From: Druceiella hillmani
Taxonomy: Eukaryota > Arthropoda > Insecta > Lepidoptera > Hepialidae
DNA: 64,000 bases
Assembly: GCA_039881145.1 (NCBI GenBank)
Contig: JAYKKI010000064.1
Coordinates: forward strand, 558,001-622,000
Reading direction: 5' to 3'
Below are positions 38,980-51,800 of the stretch, one piece after another (within the stretch, counting starts at the first letter, position 1; each line of letters starts with the position of its first letter). The notes beneath the pieces were generated by a model. It worked only from the letters and a program-made list of their open reading frames with translations, searched no databases and had not been told where the DNA came from. A program made the position numbers and the translations under genes.

Positions 38980-39469
38980 CTAGATAAAGCTAAAATAAGA
39001 GTAAATTTTTGTCAGCCATTGCAATCTACCCCACATTACAGCCAGTAGGCAGCAACATGGGGTAAATTGCAGTGATATTTTCACTGAATTTCAATGATTT
39101 TAAGTCAATTATTTTTGGGACACAAACAAACAAGGTGCAAGATATAGATAAAATTTCATTTTATGTCTCACATATTTTATTATGACATTTGTGGTAATTC
39201 ATAGTATTGCAATCGATGGGAAGGAGTACCTTGAGTAGCAACATATGCCTTTGAAAAATTAAATTCAGCAAAGGCAAGATTTCGTTTCTTTAATAAATAT
39301 ATTCTCTATAATTGAAGAAGTTGAATGTTGATTGCAGACTACACAAATTAGTAGACTAATACTTCAAGAAAAGTAAGTTTTTTGGTTGTTTTAAAAATTT
39401 AGAGACTTTTTTTATTAACTCTTATCTCAATACCTAAACTCGAATACCCACTTGATATTGAAAGGCAAG
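37851..39469. other. Intergenic, with an (AT)n tract and a short inverted pair
   Basis: No gene seen. The (AT)n tract runs 38925-38979. Around 39027-39075, CTACCCCACAT and ATGGGGTAAATTGCAGT form an imperfect inverted pair that might be part of a transposon end. That is not certain. Confidence 0.5.
38925..38979. repeat. (AT)n microsatellite
   Basis: About 55 bases of TA dinucleotide with one TACA interruption. Confidence 0.97.
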
Positions 39470-40700
39470 AAGAATGAATTTGTACCATGCTAGAGGAAGT
39501 GGCAATTGATTTTTCTAGAGAATCCAGTTTAGAGCAAGGAATTCACCACTGTAGTGAATTCTGGCACAGAGCAAGTGGGCAATGATCCAGTTGATGTGTC
39601 ATCTAATGGTCCAGTAGATGTTTCGTTTAATTCTAGACAGGAAGAAGCTGTATTAAATGAAACAAAAAGCGACCCTGACGACGATTTGCCATTGTCTCTT
39701 TCAGAGTGAGAGCTTCAGCTTCTCGGCATGCAAGTAGCTTTTTTTATAAGCCTAATGACATTACAAAGTAGTATGAGAATTGTCAGCGTTCAAATTTGAA
39801 GTTTCGTTCAGAAAATATTGTAACCGAGCATGCTCAAGTAACAAAAATTGCAAAGTAAGCTGGTACCGAGTATGAGTGCTGCAATATATTTGTCACTCCA
39901 GACACGCTTGATGAAATTTTGATCCACACTAATTTGAAAATTTACCAAAGACAAATCAAAAGGGCTTCTAATAATGCAAATGCTAATGCTTCTTTCTACA
40001 TGCAAGAAACCACTCAAGGTGAGTTAAAAGCATTTGTTTGCTTCCTGTACTTTGCTGCTCTCACCAAATCTAATAGGCACTCTCCTTGTGAGTTTCTGAC
40101 TATAGATTAAATGTTGCTATCGGTTAGAGGTTGATTCTTGGTCCGCGTCTATATTCCAAAAAAACCTGTTAAGTACAGGCTAAAAAATGTTTTGTTCATG
40201 TATTTTCATTCCATACTTTGCTGATTTTGATAGTATACACTAAGTGATTTTAGTCTACCCTCTCTATGGACAAAGTTGCTTGTCGACTGTCAAATACTAC
40301 GCTGATTTGTAAAGTGTTGATAAATTGTCTTTCAACATTGTCCACATATTAAAGACAGGTGCTGTTTTATCTTCTTTGATACGAACTTAATGTGTATACG
40401 AATCATCAAACCAAAATAAATCTTAATATACTTCCAAATTTATTTGTGCTCATTGTATCATATCTGATGAACGGTTAGTGCTAGAATTATTTGCATCTGA
40501 CAACACGAGAGCCGCCAAGTATGCATGGAATTTTTTAAGAGTTTAATTTTTCCACATCGGATGAGTTGGTTCCATAGAATCCACAGTGGGTTTTTCGTAA
40601 GATTTACCTCATTGTGTGCTTTACGGAGCGTATTCGCCTTCTTGTTGGTTTGAGGAGTAGATACATAGAAGAAGGTTTGATGAATAGTTACATATTATAT
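39470..40700 (+). mobile_element. piggyBac-type transposase relic (plus strand)
   Basis: The plus strand shows an acidic N-terminal stretch (SDPDDDLPLSLSE, about 39668-39706). A typical start of the PGBD/DDE_Tnp_1_7 domain follows: GTEYECCNIFVTPDTLDEI, then HTNLKIYQRQIKR, and QGELKAFVCFLYFAALTKSN (about 39860-40075). A short YIPKKPVKYRLKNV block at about 40150-40190 matches the conserved IPxKPxKYGIK segment. Stops and frameshifts interrupt the frame and most of the catalytic domain is missing. The element is inactive. Boundaries and target TTAA sites not found. Confidence 0.75.
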
Positions 40701-42639
40701 TTAATATTGAAACCATAATAATAGAAAAAAATAATACTATTTACCAGATCCCTCATAGTGTGATACTTCAGGACATCCCTATCTGGGTGTATAATCCTCA
40801 TCGTTACCATCTGTGGCATTATTTTCTGCAGCTGAATCTTATTCCGATAGTTTACTCAAATATCTGGCCATCTCTTCAATTGTCAATCTGTTAAGTTATT
40901 TATTTTATAATTAATAAAAAACTGTTAAAAATTACATGAAATATTAAAAGCATTACATAATTGCCAACTTTTAAATATTCAGCTGCTAATAAATTAACAA
41001 TTATTTTATAACAGTTTTATACTATGAAAAGAAAATTTAGAACTCTAAACACAAAATATTTAAACGTTCACTACAAGTCAAGAGTTGCTTGAAACCGACA
41101 ATAATGAATGGTGCATACAGACAGGTGCCAATGAGATATTGCTATTCCCATTCTCCCTTTCTCTTTATAATTCTATAGAATAAATATTTCTAAGGTAAAG
41201 GGATTCCCCACTGTGCCTCCCGAGAAAAGAAATTTGAAGGTAGAAATCCGCAATGATGAATTCTATTTGCTAATTGAATATGCCATAAAGGTACCTGAGT
41301 ATACTGGCTATTGAAAAACGTAACAACTGGATATCGGCATAAGGAATACCTAAAAAACCCCATTCTATAAATGCAAACTCAACTAAATAGATAAGGTTTC
41401 TCCTTTAAAAATCTTGTTCATTGTGATCATTTAAACATGTCGTTAAGAAAATTTCCAGTGAACATTGCGTAACATTGATTTTTGATTTTTTCATGAGATG
41501 TTAGCAATTGGATGATAAAATCCACAGAATTATCTTTTAACACCAATCAGAATAATTTTGGGCCCATCTCCCATGAGCCTGCAAAATGTAGGACTAGACT
41601 TGAAATGATGTGTGATAAATGGTAGATGACATATCTTAACTTGTAAAATGGAAGGATACAGGAGAATTGCTGAGTATCAGTCATGGTACAAGCACAAGGA
41701 ATATTTCAACTGTTAATTGGCTCATGTCAATACCATTAGCCAAGAACTCAATGCATACAAGTTGATGACAGTTTGTATACTTTGCGCAAACAAAAGGGAG
41801 TTCGACCATTGAGAGTAGGTTAGATAGTTATTTGGATTTTAAACGCAAAAGGAATTAAATGTGTAGACATTAAACGGCAATTGAAATGTAAAAGGGGGGG
41901 TCGTGCATGGATATCAAAAACGTCTGCAAGTGTCGTACCAAGTTTGCAGTTGGTAACATAGAAATTCATGATGATTTCTTTATCATAAATTTCTGTAAAG
42001 AGAGAATTGCAAATGCCATGAAATAATTGTGAAAGTTAAAAAATTATGCTTCAAAATCAAAGTATTGTTTTCAATAATTTCTACCTCTAGGTTCTTAAGA
42101 TTTCTTGTTGCACATAGGATTTAGGCTAAAGAATTGAAATATCAGAAAGTGTGCGGAAGATTAGTTCCACATATGCTTACAAGAGACCACCAAAGGCAAT
42201 GCATTGACTCTTCCAACAAACTTCTTCCGCAAATTCTATGCAGATGAAAAAGTTAAGTATTCTATGCAGATGAAAAGTTAAAGTTACAACTTTATTAAAA
42301 GTTAAGTTATTTTGTAACAAATGTATTTGCTTTGTTACATTTATACACATCACAACCCTGTTTCGGTTAAATTTTTGTAAAAAAAAATTTTCCAAAGAGA
42401 CATTTCTTCATTTAATATTTCACATCATCCATCCGCTATACTAAATTCAAAGTACCAGAACCTCAAATCAAATTTCATACTATGTAGTGATGGTGAACAT
42501 CTGCATTTTTTAACTGATGCTTGTTATTGATAACATGTGTGTACCTTACCTAAGCAAGAATTATTAATGGGAAGGGTGCAGACACAGTACAGTTCTCACA
42601 TCAAAAAAATCAATATTATGTTCTGTTGCCTTTGTTAAG
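40701..42639. other. Intergenic, probably more transposon debris
   Basis: No frame is supported. The segment 41400-42100 is somewhat less AT-rich and looks like decayed coding sequence, but I could not assign it to a family. Confidence 0.4.
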
Positions 42640-42819
42640 CACAAAATAGATTCCATAAAGCGATAAACTAATGAATGTTAACCCAACAGACATTTAATCA
42701 ATAAACAGTAGAATACTTTTGATACTTAATCAGACATTCAATCAGTAACAGCAGAACATTCAGTAGAATACTTGTGCTGGAATTCAGTTGGAAAATAAAA
42801 ATATTTCACAAAACTCAAT
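42640..42819 (+). promoter_or_regulatory. Putative GrD promoter and 5' leader
   Basis: Blocks here (GATAAACTAATG, TTAACCCAACAGACATTTAATCAATAAA, ACTTGTGCTGGAATTCAGTTGG) are matched in order upstream of the GrD-like relic at 10735-10903. The shared noncoding order indicates that the duplicated unit included upstream control sequence. CATTCAGTAGAATAC-type words recur within the block. Confidence 0.45.
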
Positions 42820-45800
42820 ATGGCCAATGATTTATTTCAAGATACACTTTGGCCAATATTAACATACCAGAGAGTGTGTGGCATTTGCCGAAAAATTGCT
42901 AACCAAGTTCTTTCCAGGTTTAAATCGTGGTGTGGAAAGTTATACACCTTGTTAATATTGGGAACATTAATTGTACTGCATGTTATTAATAGCATTCTGT
43001 ACTTCAGTGATAACTACATCCTTATAGCATACGGGACACTTCGGATAATTCATCCTCTGTATTTATTATTAATTGATATAATATGTGACAGAAATGTATT
43101 TAAAGAATTGGTTTGGAGAATTCAAGAAATGGATTATCTTTTCAATTTAAAGTATAGAAGACATTTTTTCAGACACGATAAACGTCAAAACCTCATAGTT
43201 ATTGGAATTCTTATTCCCTATCATATTCTTCGCATTGCTTTTGCTTTATATGGACTAATAAAACATGGTCTAAATATTTATTCCTCTGCTCTGTATATTA
43301 TTATAACTATTATAACTTTTGATTTAGAAATTACATTGTTTTGTTTGATATTATTTAGTATAATAAAACGTGTGGAAATCTTAAACGTTTCCTTAAAATT
43401 TGAAAATAAACAAAACATAGTCGCATCTGCTGCCGACATATTTGGGAGTCCCCAACATAATCCCCAATCAAATAATTATTTTACATTCGTATTGCCACTG
43501 AATAAAAATTCCATTCATAATTTATCCCAATTTTACGTTCATTTGTTGGACCTTTGTCACCATTTAAACAAGACGTTTGAATTCCAGGTTTGTACTGATC
43601 ATCTAAATAACAGTATTAAATCACAATTCAACATGTAAATAACACTTTCAAAAATGTTAACATAAAATTTATTCTGAACTAATCTTTAAATTTATTTTTT
43701 AGCTTTTCCTGTCACTCGCTGTAATGTTTTCTGACACACTTCTTAGCATATATTCTTTCCTTGAGGATTTAAAAAATAATGTAAGTGCTATTAAGACATA
43801 TATAAACTGAATTAACTTACGGCCTTCAACTTAACACATTTAATAAAATACAAATTTACAAACAGAAAACAATAACACAATTGTGAAATGTATGGTATTA
43901 AGAGCAAACAATTCATTATTACAAATATGCTTACAATGAAAACTTATCGTGTTATCAATGAAGTATAAACAACAACTTTATTGGTTTCTTCAGTTATAAT
44001 TTAAACACATTTAGACTTCGCTTGATGGATGGGAGAAGTCCCTGACCGACAAGTACGACACTGTCATGAAGATTCTTGCAACCAGCAGTTGATGAACTTG
44101 GGTTTAAGAGGAATAGTTATTTGCTTCTTATTTTATTTGACAAAATGGTGGTATTTAACCCCCACAACGATTGATTTGATGATGCGACTGAATAACCTAT
44201 AATGTTTCATTTGTATTGTCGTTCATAGTGTTGTATAATCCAAATTTTGATAGTCTTAATTTTTCTCTTTTTTATTAAATTTATCTTACAATTTTATTTC
44301 CATAACCCAATATGACAAGTTTTTAAGTAATAACTCAATATGACAAGTTATTCTTGTGCATTTTATTACCATTATAAAATATGATTTTTACTAGTCATGA
44401 TGTACCTAAAGTTTTTTACAAAACAAAAACAAATAAACACAATACGTGTTATTTAAATTCTTCTAAAGTAACTTAATGAGGGTCAGCAGTTTTATTATTT
44501 TTCTTTATCTCACAAGTATTTTCACTTACAGCTGCATCCCTGTTGAAAACATTATAGAGTTATGAAGCCCCAGAAATATTGGATTCCATTAGTGAAACTT
44601 ACTACGCATATATTTAGCCATTCTCCAATATGTGGTGAACCAACAGATTCTGAAATACGTAACATATTGACATTTTTTCCCAAATTTAACCTATCACTCA
44701 AACAATTTTTGTTGTACGTTTATTTTTTTTGTCATACATTTATGTACAAAGAGAATTTTTCAGAAATTGGACACATCAGTTTCCGTCACTTATATGTTAT
44801 GGTCATTTCCCTACGCCGTTTTGTTGGTGGCCATGTGTCTCATATGTGAGAAAATGTACTTGGAGATAGAGACTTCAAAGCTTCTTTTGACATCAGCGCA
44901 AGTCCATGAAGAATTACGTAAGTAAATAATTTAATTTTACATATTTTTACAATATTTTTAACTTCCTTTAATATTAAATCTAGGTTGGCGCTGACTGATT
45001 TGAGTGATGCATTCATTTAGTTACTTCGATGACATACTATCTATCAATGACGACATGCATAAATAGAAATTTTTTCTTTTTAACCTTTACCTGAACTTAA
45101 AAAGCTAAATGCACAGACGGCAGATGTAATGCTACAAACGCATTCCCTTATAGTCAGCCATAATATGATTTATGAGAAATATTAGGTCAGTGAAACCAGA
45201 CCCATAGATTATTTAGGGTAATGTGATTCCAGACGATGTTTGAGCAAAGACACTAAAGATGCACTTTCTATATTTGTATTTAATTAGTTTCGTAATTTTG
45301 TGGTGCATACAATAAATTATTCTCTATAAAATGCTATTGTGTACAGAGGGATTAGCGGGGTCTTATATACTTTACGAAAGAGCTCAAGCAAAGGGCTGGA
45401 AGGATTGAAATTTGGATTAGAGTAATGAAGGGATGAGAGAATTATTGAGATGTTACACAAAAGTTATAAAAGATATAGAATGCATCTGTTGTTTTCTAAT
45501 AATTTTATTCATAACAGATGCTCAGAAATCCATAATTTTTTTGAAGTTGAGGATAAATTGAATACACAGACCTTGAAGTTGTGCCCATTTATTGACAAGT
45601 TGTTTGGTTAAATTTAAATAACACACAGGTTTTTAGAGACGGTAGTGTTTTAGAGAAAATATGTACTTAAGATTAAAGTGGGAGAAATTTTTGAATTTGT
45701 TTGAGAGTGAATTCAGAAGGAAATCATATGACTAACATCATTTACTTGAGGATATTATGTGTGATGCTGATCAATCAGTAGTCAAATTTTATAATATCAG

Positions 45801-48800
45801 AAGAGAAAAGTGTGGAATAGTCACTAATGACCAGATGTAGTAGTTTTTATTTTCATGTACCCTCACGGTACTTTGCAGTGATAGTAAATTTTTCCAAAAA
45901 TTTCATTCTATTACATAAAGGAATAAATGCTAATAATGTTTACTGCAGAAAATATGTTTTGCCATGTAGAAATCATCAAAGGTTGGTTAATTTTGTTTAA
46001 ATACACTTATATTAAATTGTTTGTAATAAGTGTGTGAGATTAAATCGACAATTAACTTTCATACTTAATCAGCTTTGGCACCTGACGACCGACACTGAAC
46101 CTGAACATCCCTAGTCATTTAATTAAGTATACAACTCCATTAATTAAATATAAATTTTGTGTTGGTTATGTGTGTCGTACTAATCCTATTCATTTAGAAC
46201 TTAATATATAGTTAATATATTAAATAAAAAAATTATAATTGCATGAAGGTAAAAAATATTTGATCTGTTGAATTTTTCAATTAATTATAAATATATAGGT
46301 AATTATATTAGCTATAGAACCAGTTTTCACCATTGGTAGTGAACTGCTCACCGTACTTTCATATACAAACTTAAAAATAAATCAGTGTGACATAATAAAC
46401 TCGTGACACCTTTAGTAATATAGCTAGCAAAGTCTTAAAGAATTTATACTAACATTATTTGATACTTATTGAGAGAAATGCGAAATACCTAACCTGTCAT
46501 GCCTAAATGAATAATGCCAATATACAAATATCAAATGCCTTAGACAAGAAAGAATGTAGTTTAATATTTTATGGAGCAACATTGCTATGAAAAAAGTATT
46601 TAGTAATTATGATTCTGATCCATTTACTCAATTTAGGGTAAACCCTATCAAAACATTATTATATGGCTGATATGAGGAATAGTGATATAAAGAAATTAAA
46701 CCAAATGCACACAAAATGAACTATTATCATATTTTATTTTAAACTAGTGGCATGCACCAGCTTCGCACGGATGCAATTTACTAATGAAGTGAATGAGAAG
46801 TGCACTTAGCAAAAAATTTTAAGTTTGTTTATTTCGTAACATGTCTCTAGCTAGTGGTTTAGGCTGTGCGTTGTCTGTCAGACAGTTGGTTCGTCAAAAA
46901 GGGATTCATTCAACCAAATGAAGTTTGAACAATATAATTTTAGTGTGATCGTGAATTTTAGCGTGATCATCATTTGTTATGGTTTTAATGTGTTGGTGAT
47001 GAACGACAATGTTTGGCGATGTACAATATTTTTTGTCTTTTGGTTATGTTATCGATTCTCGAGCATGCCACGTCCAACTGCACATGACAAAACCATGGTT
47101 ATTCAAGGTTTATTCCACACACTTCCAACGATTGGTATTGCGATTTATTAATCGTTATTGAGAGTTAACAAAAATTGGAAGTTGGTGGAAACAAAATCAG
47201 GCCAGTGGAAGCGTCAACTGGAATTTTTCCATTGCCAATATCTAATAATTGCTTGGAAAACACTTTCACTGGTTCATAATTTTGTAACGTAATTCACATA
47301 TTCATTGTTAACTTGATAGTTTTCACGTATCTCCACGAATTTGATGACTTCAAATAAGTGTTTATTTCATCAGAAGCCGTTGATCATGGAATGACTGTTA
47401 GTGTTTCGCATGAATCATCGTGCCTCCAAAGTGGTCCTGATTATAGTGCACAAATTGAGTGTCAGTTTGAGCACAGAATATGCTGCTCATCCTCCTTCTA
47501 ACAATATGGCAGCATTCCCAGATGATGCTACAGCCAGTACTATTTGACTTTGTGTACCAGTCGAAGCAAAAATCAATGAAATTAGGAATGTTTTGCCAGT
47601 TCCACCAAGGCATCAAGGAAGAAGATTCCTCAGTAGCCGTTGTTGACTCTTATCATCAGTGTATCATATGCGGTTTTCTGTGGCTGATTCAAAAGTATTG
47701 CCATTCTCATCTAAATTGAATCTTTCATCTCGATTGAATACATCGTACATGGGGTAATTCGGTGCTTGCATTCCTAATTCGTACAACATCTTTTTGGATA
47801 TCATCAGGCACAAATCTTCTATAGAAATCAATGCCTCATTATGGGTCTCTGTATTAAATTCTAGTTCGGGATCAGCTGTTGAATGATGGTGGCAAAAAGG
47901 TATTGAATTTTATGTGCAGAAGACGAAATAATAGCATCAGCGATTGTGTGATCTCTATGAAAGTCATTCTTAAGCAAATGTAAATATTGACAGGCTTGTC
48001 GATGTGTTGCGCACAACTCACCATTGACAGTTCGTAGAAATTCAAACGAAGTCGGTCCACGAACATTAACCACAGTTTTTTATTATACAGATAAAAACAT
48101 TTGTCATTTCTCCGATGAACCATGTAAATATGCTCCAATGCAATGGTTGAATATACATTCATGTATCAAGGAACAGGCTATTCGCGTTTCTGATGTTTGA
48201 ATTTCTTTGATGTAATATTCCATGTGAAATAGGTCAGCATCCTCTAGTAAAGCTATTTTCTTGCAAATGGATCACTTGCACATGTTGTGAAGAAGCTTGT
48301 CAGGGTTGTTAATGATGGTCGTTTAGCTCTCTGCGTATACTGCCCTGAAATAAACTTGTCCATTATCCAGTTCCACAGGTAAATGGACTGCAATTGAATG
48401 ATGTTCGTGTATGGAAAATGAAAAGTTTCTTCAAACCACCTCATCCGCTTACTTATTTTTGGCTTTCAACGTTATTCAATGACTATCAGGGAGTAACCAT
48501 CATTGCCTGTGACTGGATCAGCCCACAACTTACGTGGATAACAATTGGAGCATTTGTTTTCGATGATGCACAGTGATTCTCAGTTGTGATTGCGCCACAG
48601 TCCAAGAATCATATTTATTGTCACTCCTTCATACCACTATCTGATCTGTTTTGGGATCAGAAATTCCTGCTAAAATGGTGGTGTCAATTTCATTTGGTCT
48701 TATTTTATTGACCATACATTGGAGAATTTGCGCATGAGGAAGTCCTCTTTTCTGTCACTTCACACAGTACTTCCGACATCGCACATCTCCGAAGATACGA

Positions 48801-51800
48801 TACTTCACAATGAAGTCCATGAGATCCATGAGTTTTTGCTTTAATACTCCTGCTGTAATGTTGTAGCAATCGCTGGAAGATTGACCGGGTAGTAACAGCT
48901 GTGTGATTTCGATCTATTTTGGGTTGCAAGTGAAAGTAAGGAATAAGTCTGTTTGATCATATTGGCGCACGTAGGTCATCGCGTCTTGCATTTATTTGTG
49001 CTTGTGCCTCAGGCTTCCACTACATGTTGCTGGCAAAATGAAAAGTCGGCAGACATTGTTTGCAGTTCCATCTACATTCATGGCATCATGCGGATGAATG
49101 TATTCTTCCATATGCAATTTTTGCTGATTTAAATGTATATATGTCAAATGATCCGTTTCTATTTTGACATACATATAAACAGCGAATTGATAAAACAATT
49201 TGCGGCATTTCAATATGTATTTGTCGTCGTTATGGCCAATCATCAAAGGGTAGGTGTAAAAATTCATCAAGCTGAACTTTTTGTTTGTTTCATGACCTCT
49301 AAGTGAATAATGAATTTTTATTAGGAATCTACTTGAAAAATGCTTGACAACATACCAGTTAATGGATTAATCATCTTGGTCAAAAAATTAAATCCAGCTT
49401 CTCCTCGGCAAAATATCAGCGGGTATTGTAATGCATCATCAAATTATTCATGCATGTAATGCATCATCATATTATTCATGCATGTAGTGCATCATCATAT
49501 TATTCATGCATGTAATGCATCATCATATTATTCATGCATGTAATGCATCATCATATTATTCATGCATGTAATGCATCATCATATTATTCATGCATGTAAT
49601 GCATCATCATATTATTCATGCATGTAATGCATCATCATATTATTCATGCATGTAATGCATCATCATATTATTCATGCATGTAATGCATCATCATATTATT
49701 CATGCATATAGTGCATCATCATATTATTCATGCATGTAATGCATCATCATATTATTCATGCATGTAATGCATCATCATATTATTCATGCATGTAATGCAT
49801 CATCATATTATTCATGCATGTAGTGCATCATCATATTATTCATGCATGTAATGCATCATCATGTTATTCATGCATGTAATGCATCATCATATTATTCATG
49901 CATGTAATGCATCATCATATTATTCATGCATGTAATGCATCATCGTAATATTCGTGCATGTAATGCATCATCATATTATTCATGCAAGTAATGCATCATC
50001 ATATTATTCATGCAAGTAGTGCATCATCATATTAATCATGCATGTAATGCATCATCATATTATTCATGCATGTAATGCATCATCATATTATTCATGTATG
50101 TAATGCATCATCATATTATTCATGCATGTAATGCATCATCATATTATTCATGCATGTAATGCATCATCATATTATTCATGCATCATAATATTATCACCAT
50201 CACGCCGTCAAGCTACAATGTTGCGAGACACCAAATTCTTGCCAAAAACCACAATGATAACTGCTTTCAACATTGGTGCATTGAAGCTTCTTTCATGTTC
50301 GGTTGTTGGTCTTTTGTCTGCTCTGATCACTATTTTATGATTATTCGAAGGCACCATTTCTAGTGCAGTCTTGAACAGTTTGACCAATTCATTGTGTTCA
50401 TGTGAGAGTTGTTGCATTTGCACAATAACCTCTCCCTTTACCACACAACTGATGACACAATGTTGATTGATTTCATCATCAGAATTTCCAGAGAAATAAA
50501 TCCGAAGAAATTTATGATCAGGATTCACAAGCGGCAACATTGCTCCCGCACGGTAGTAAATTTGTCCTTGAATCTGTAAAATTTAATTGTCATCTCTAGT
50601 GGCAGTTTCAATTGCAGTAATTTGACCTTTCCGCTCGGATAATATAATCCTGGCAGATAGTGTCATCCAATTTCGAGCAATACATCCACGGCGAAATCGA
50701 CTATTGGATCGTACCTGAACACCAAACATTTATTTCGAATTGTCATATTTTGTCATTTGTTTTGTCGACGTTCCAAATTATTTTGTGCGCAAGCTCCAAC
50801 TGAGCCAGTCAGTCTCATTAATTTGACATCCAGGTAGTCGGCTTGCGTTGCGCGTATACTGACCAATATTTTGATGTATCACTGGTGTCATTTTTTCCAA
50901 AGAAATAAACCACAAACTGAAATCAACTGAATGCAACATATCAAATTGATGAATTTTACGGTTTCGCATGCACCAAATATATAATCACCACTTTCAATTC
51001 AATTCTCTTCCGCAAAACATCAATATTCAATGCGTAATTTTTTGTTGAAACATGTAACAGCAGAACTATTAAATTGAACGTTCCTTTTTTTAAATTTCTA
51101 TTTTTAGACAAGAACACCATTCAAATTTTCAAGTCAAATTTGTCGACCCGTTCTCAAGTGATGAACTTTCATACATGCAGTAAATGACTTTTACTATACT
51201 CAATATTAGCATTATATTTTTGGAGATTAATTTTTGATGACATTCTCAATTCTCTTCTTCAGATTGTGAATCCGATAATGACGACATATTTCGATATTAA
51301 TATTAAAAAGAATTTATTGAACCAAATATAAACATAAATCCTAAGCAAAAAAACAATATTTACAGTGAGAATTAACAACACGTAATATCTTCATAAGAAC
51401 AAAACACACTACAAACATTTCATGGAGAATGTGTCACTTTATTTGTCAATGCGGAAAATGTTTTTCAGGACTGCGTACTTTAAAAGTAAGAAAAAACCTT
51501 TGCAAGATCTGTCATATGTCCGACCATCGGTTCATTTGAAAGAGGGTTTTTTTTTCAGGAACCATTTCGTTTAGAAACTCTTAATCTAGTTTCATAGTGA
51601 TACAGCACATTAATCCACATGTATCTTAATAGTTACCACTCAAAAATATTCATCTGTAAAGTATAGATGGCATGCATTTTTTTTACTTCGCGTGTCGTGT
51701 GGGATACCAATTGAAAGAGCAACTAATAAGGATTACAGAAGTATTTTTTAGAAATTCATGCGAAATAATTTAAGAGATGTGAATGAAAATTTCCGCAAAA

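Noticed and set aside
41400..42100. Possible further transposase relic
   Set aside because: Composition hints at decayed coding DNA, but no motif could be matched in any frame.
49426..50190. Regular array that could be mistaken for a CRISPR
   Set aside because: Units are joined with no unique spacers, and the surroundings are an animal Helitron within a receptor intron. It is a minisatellite.
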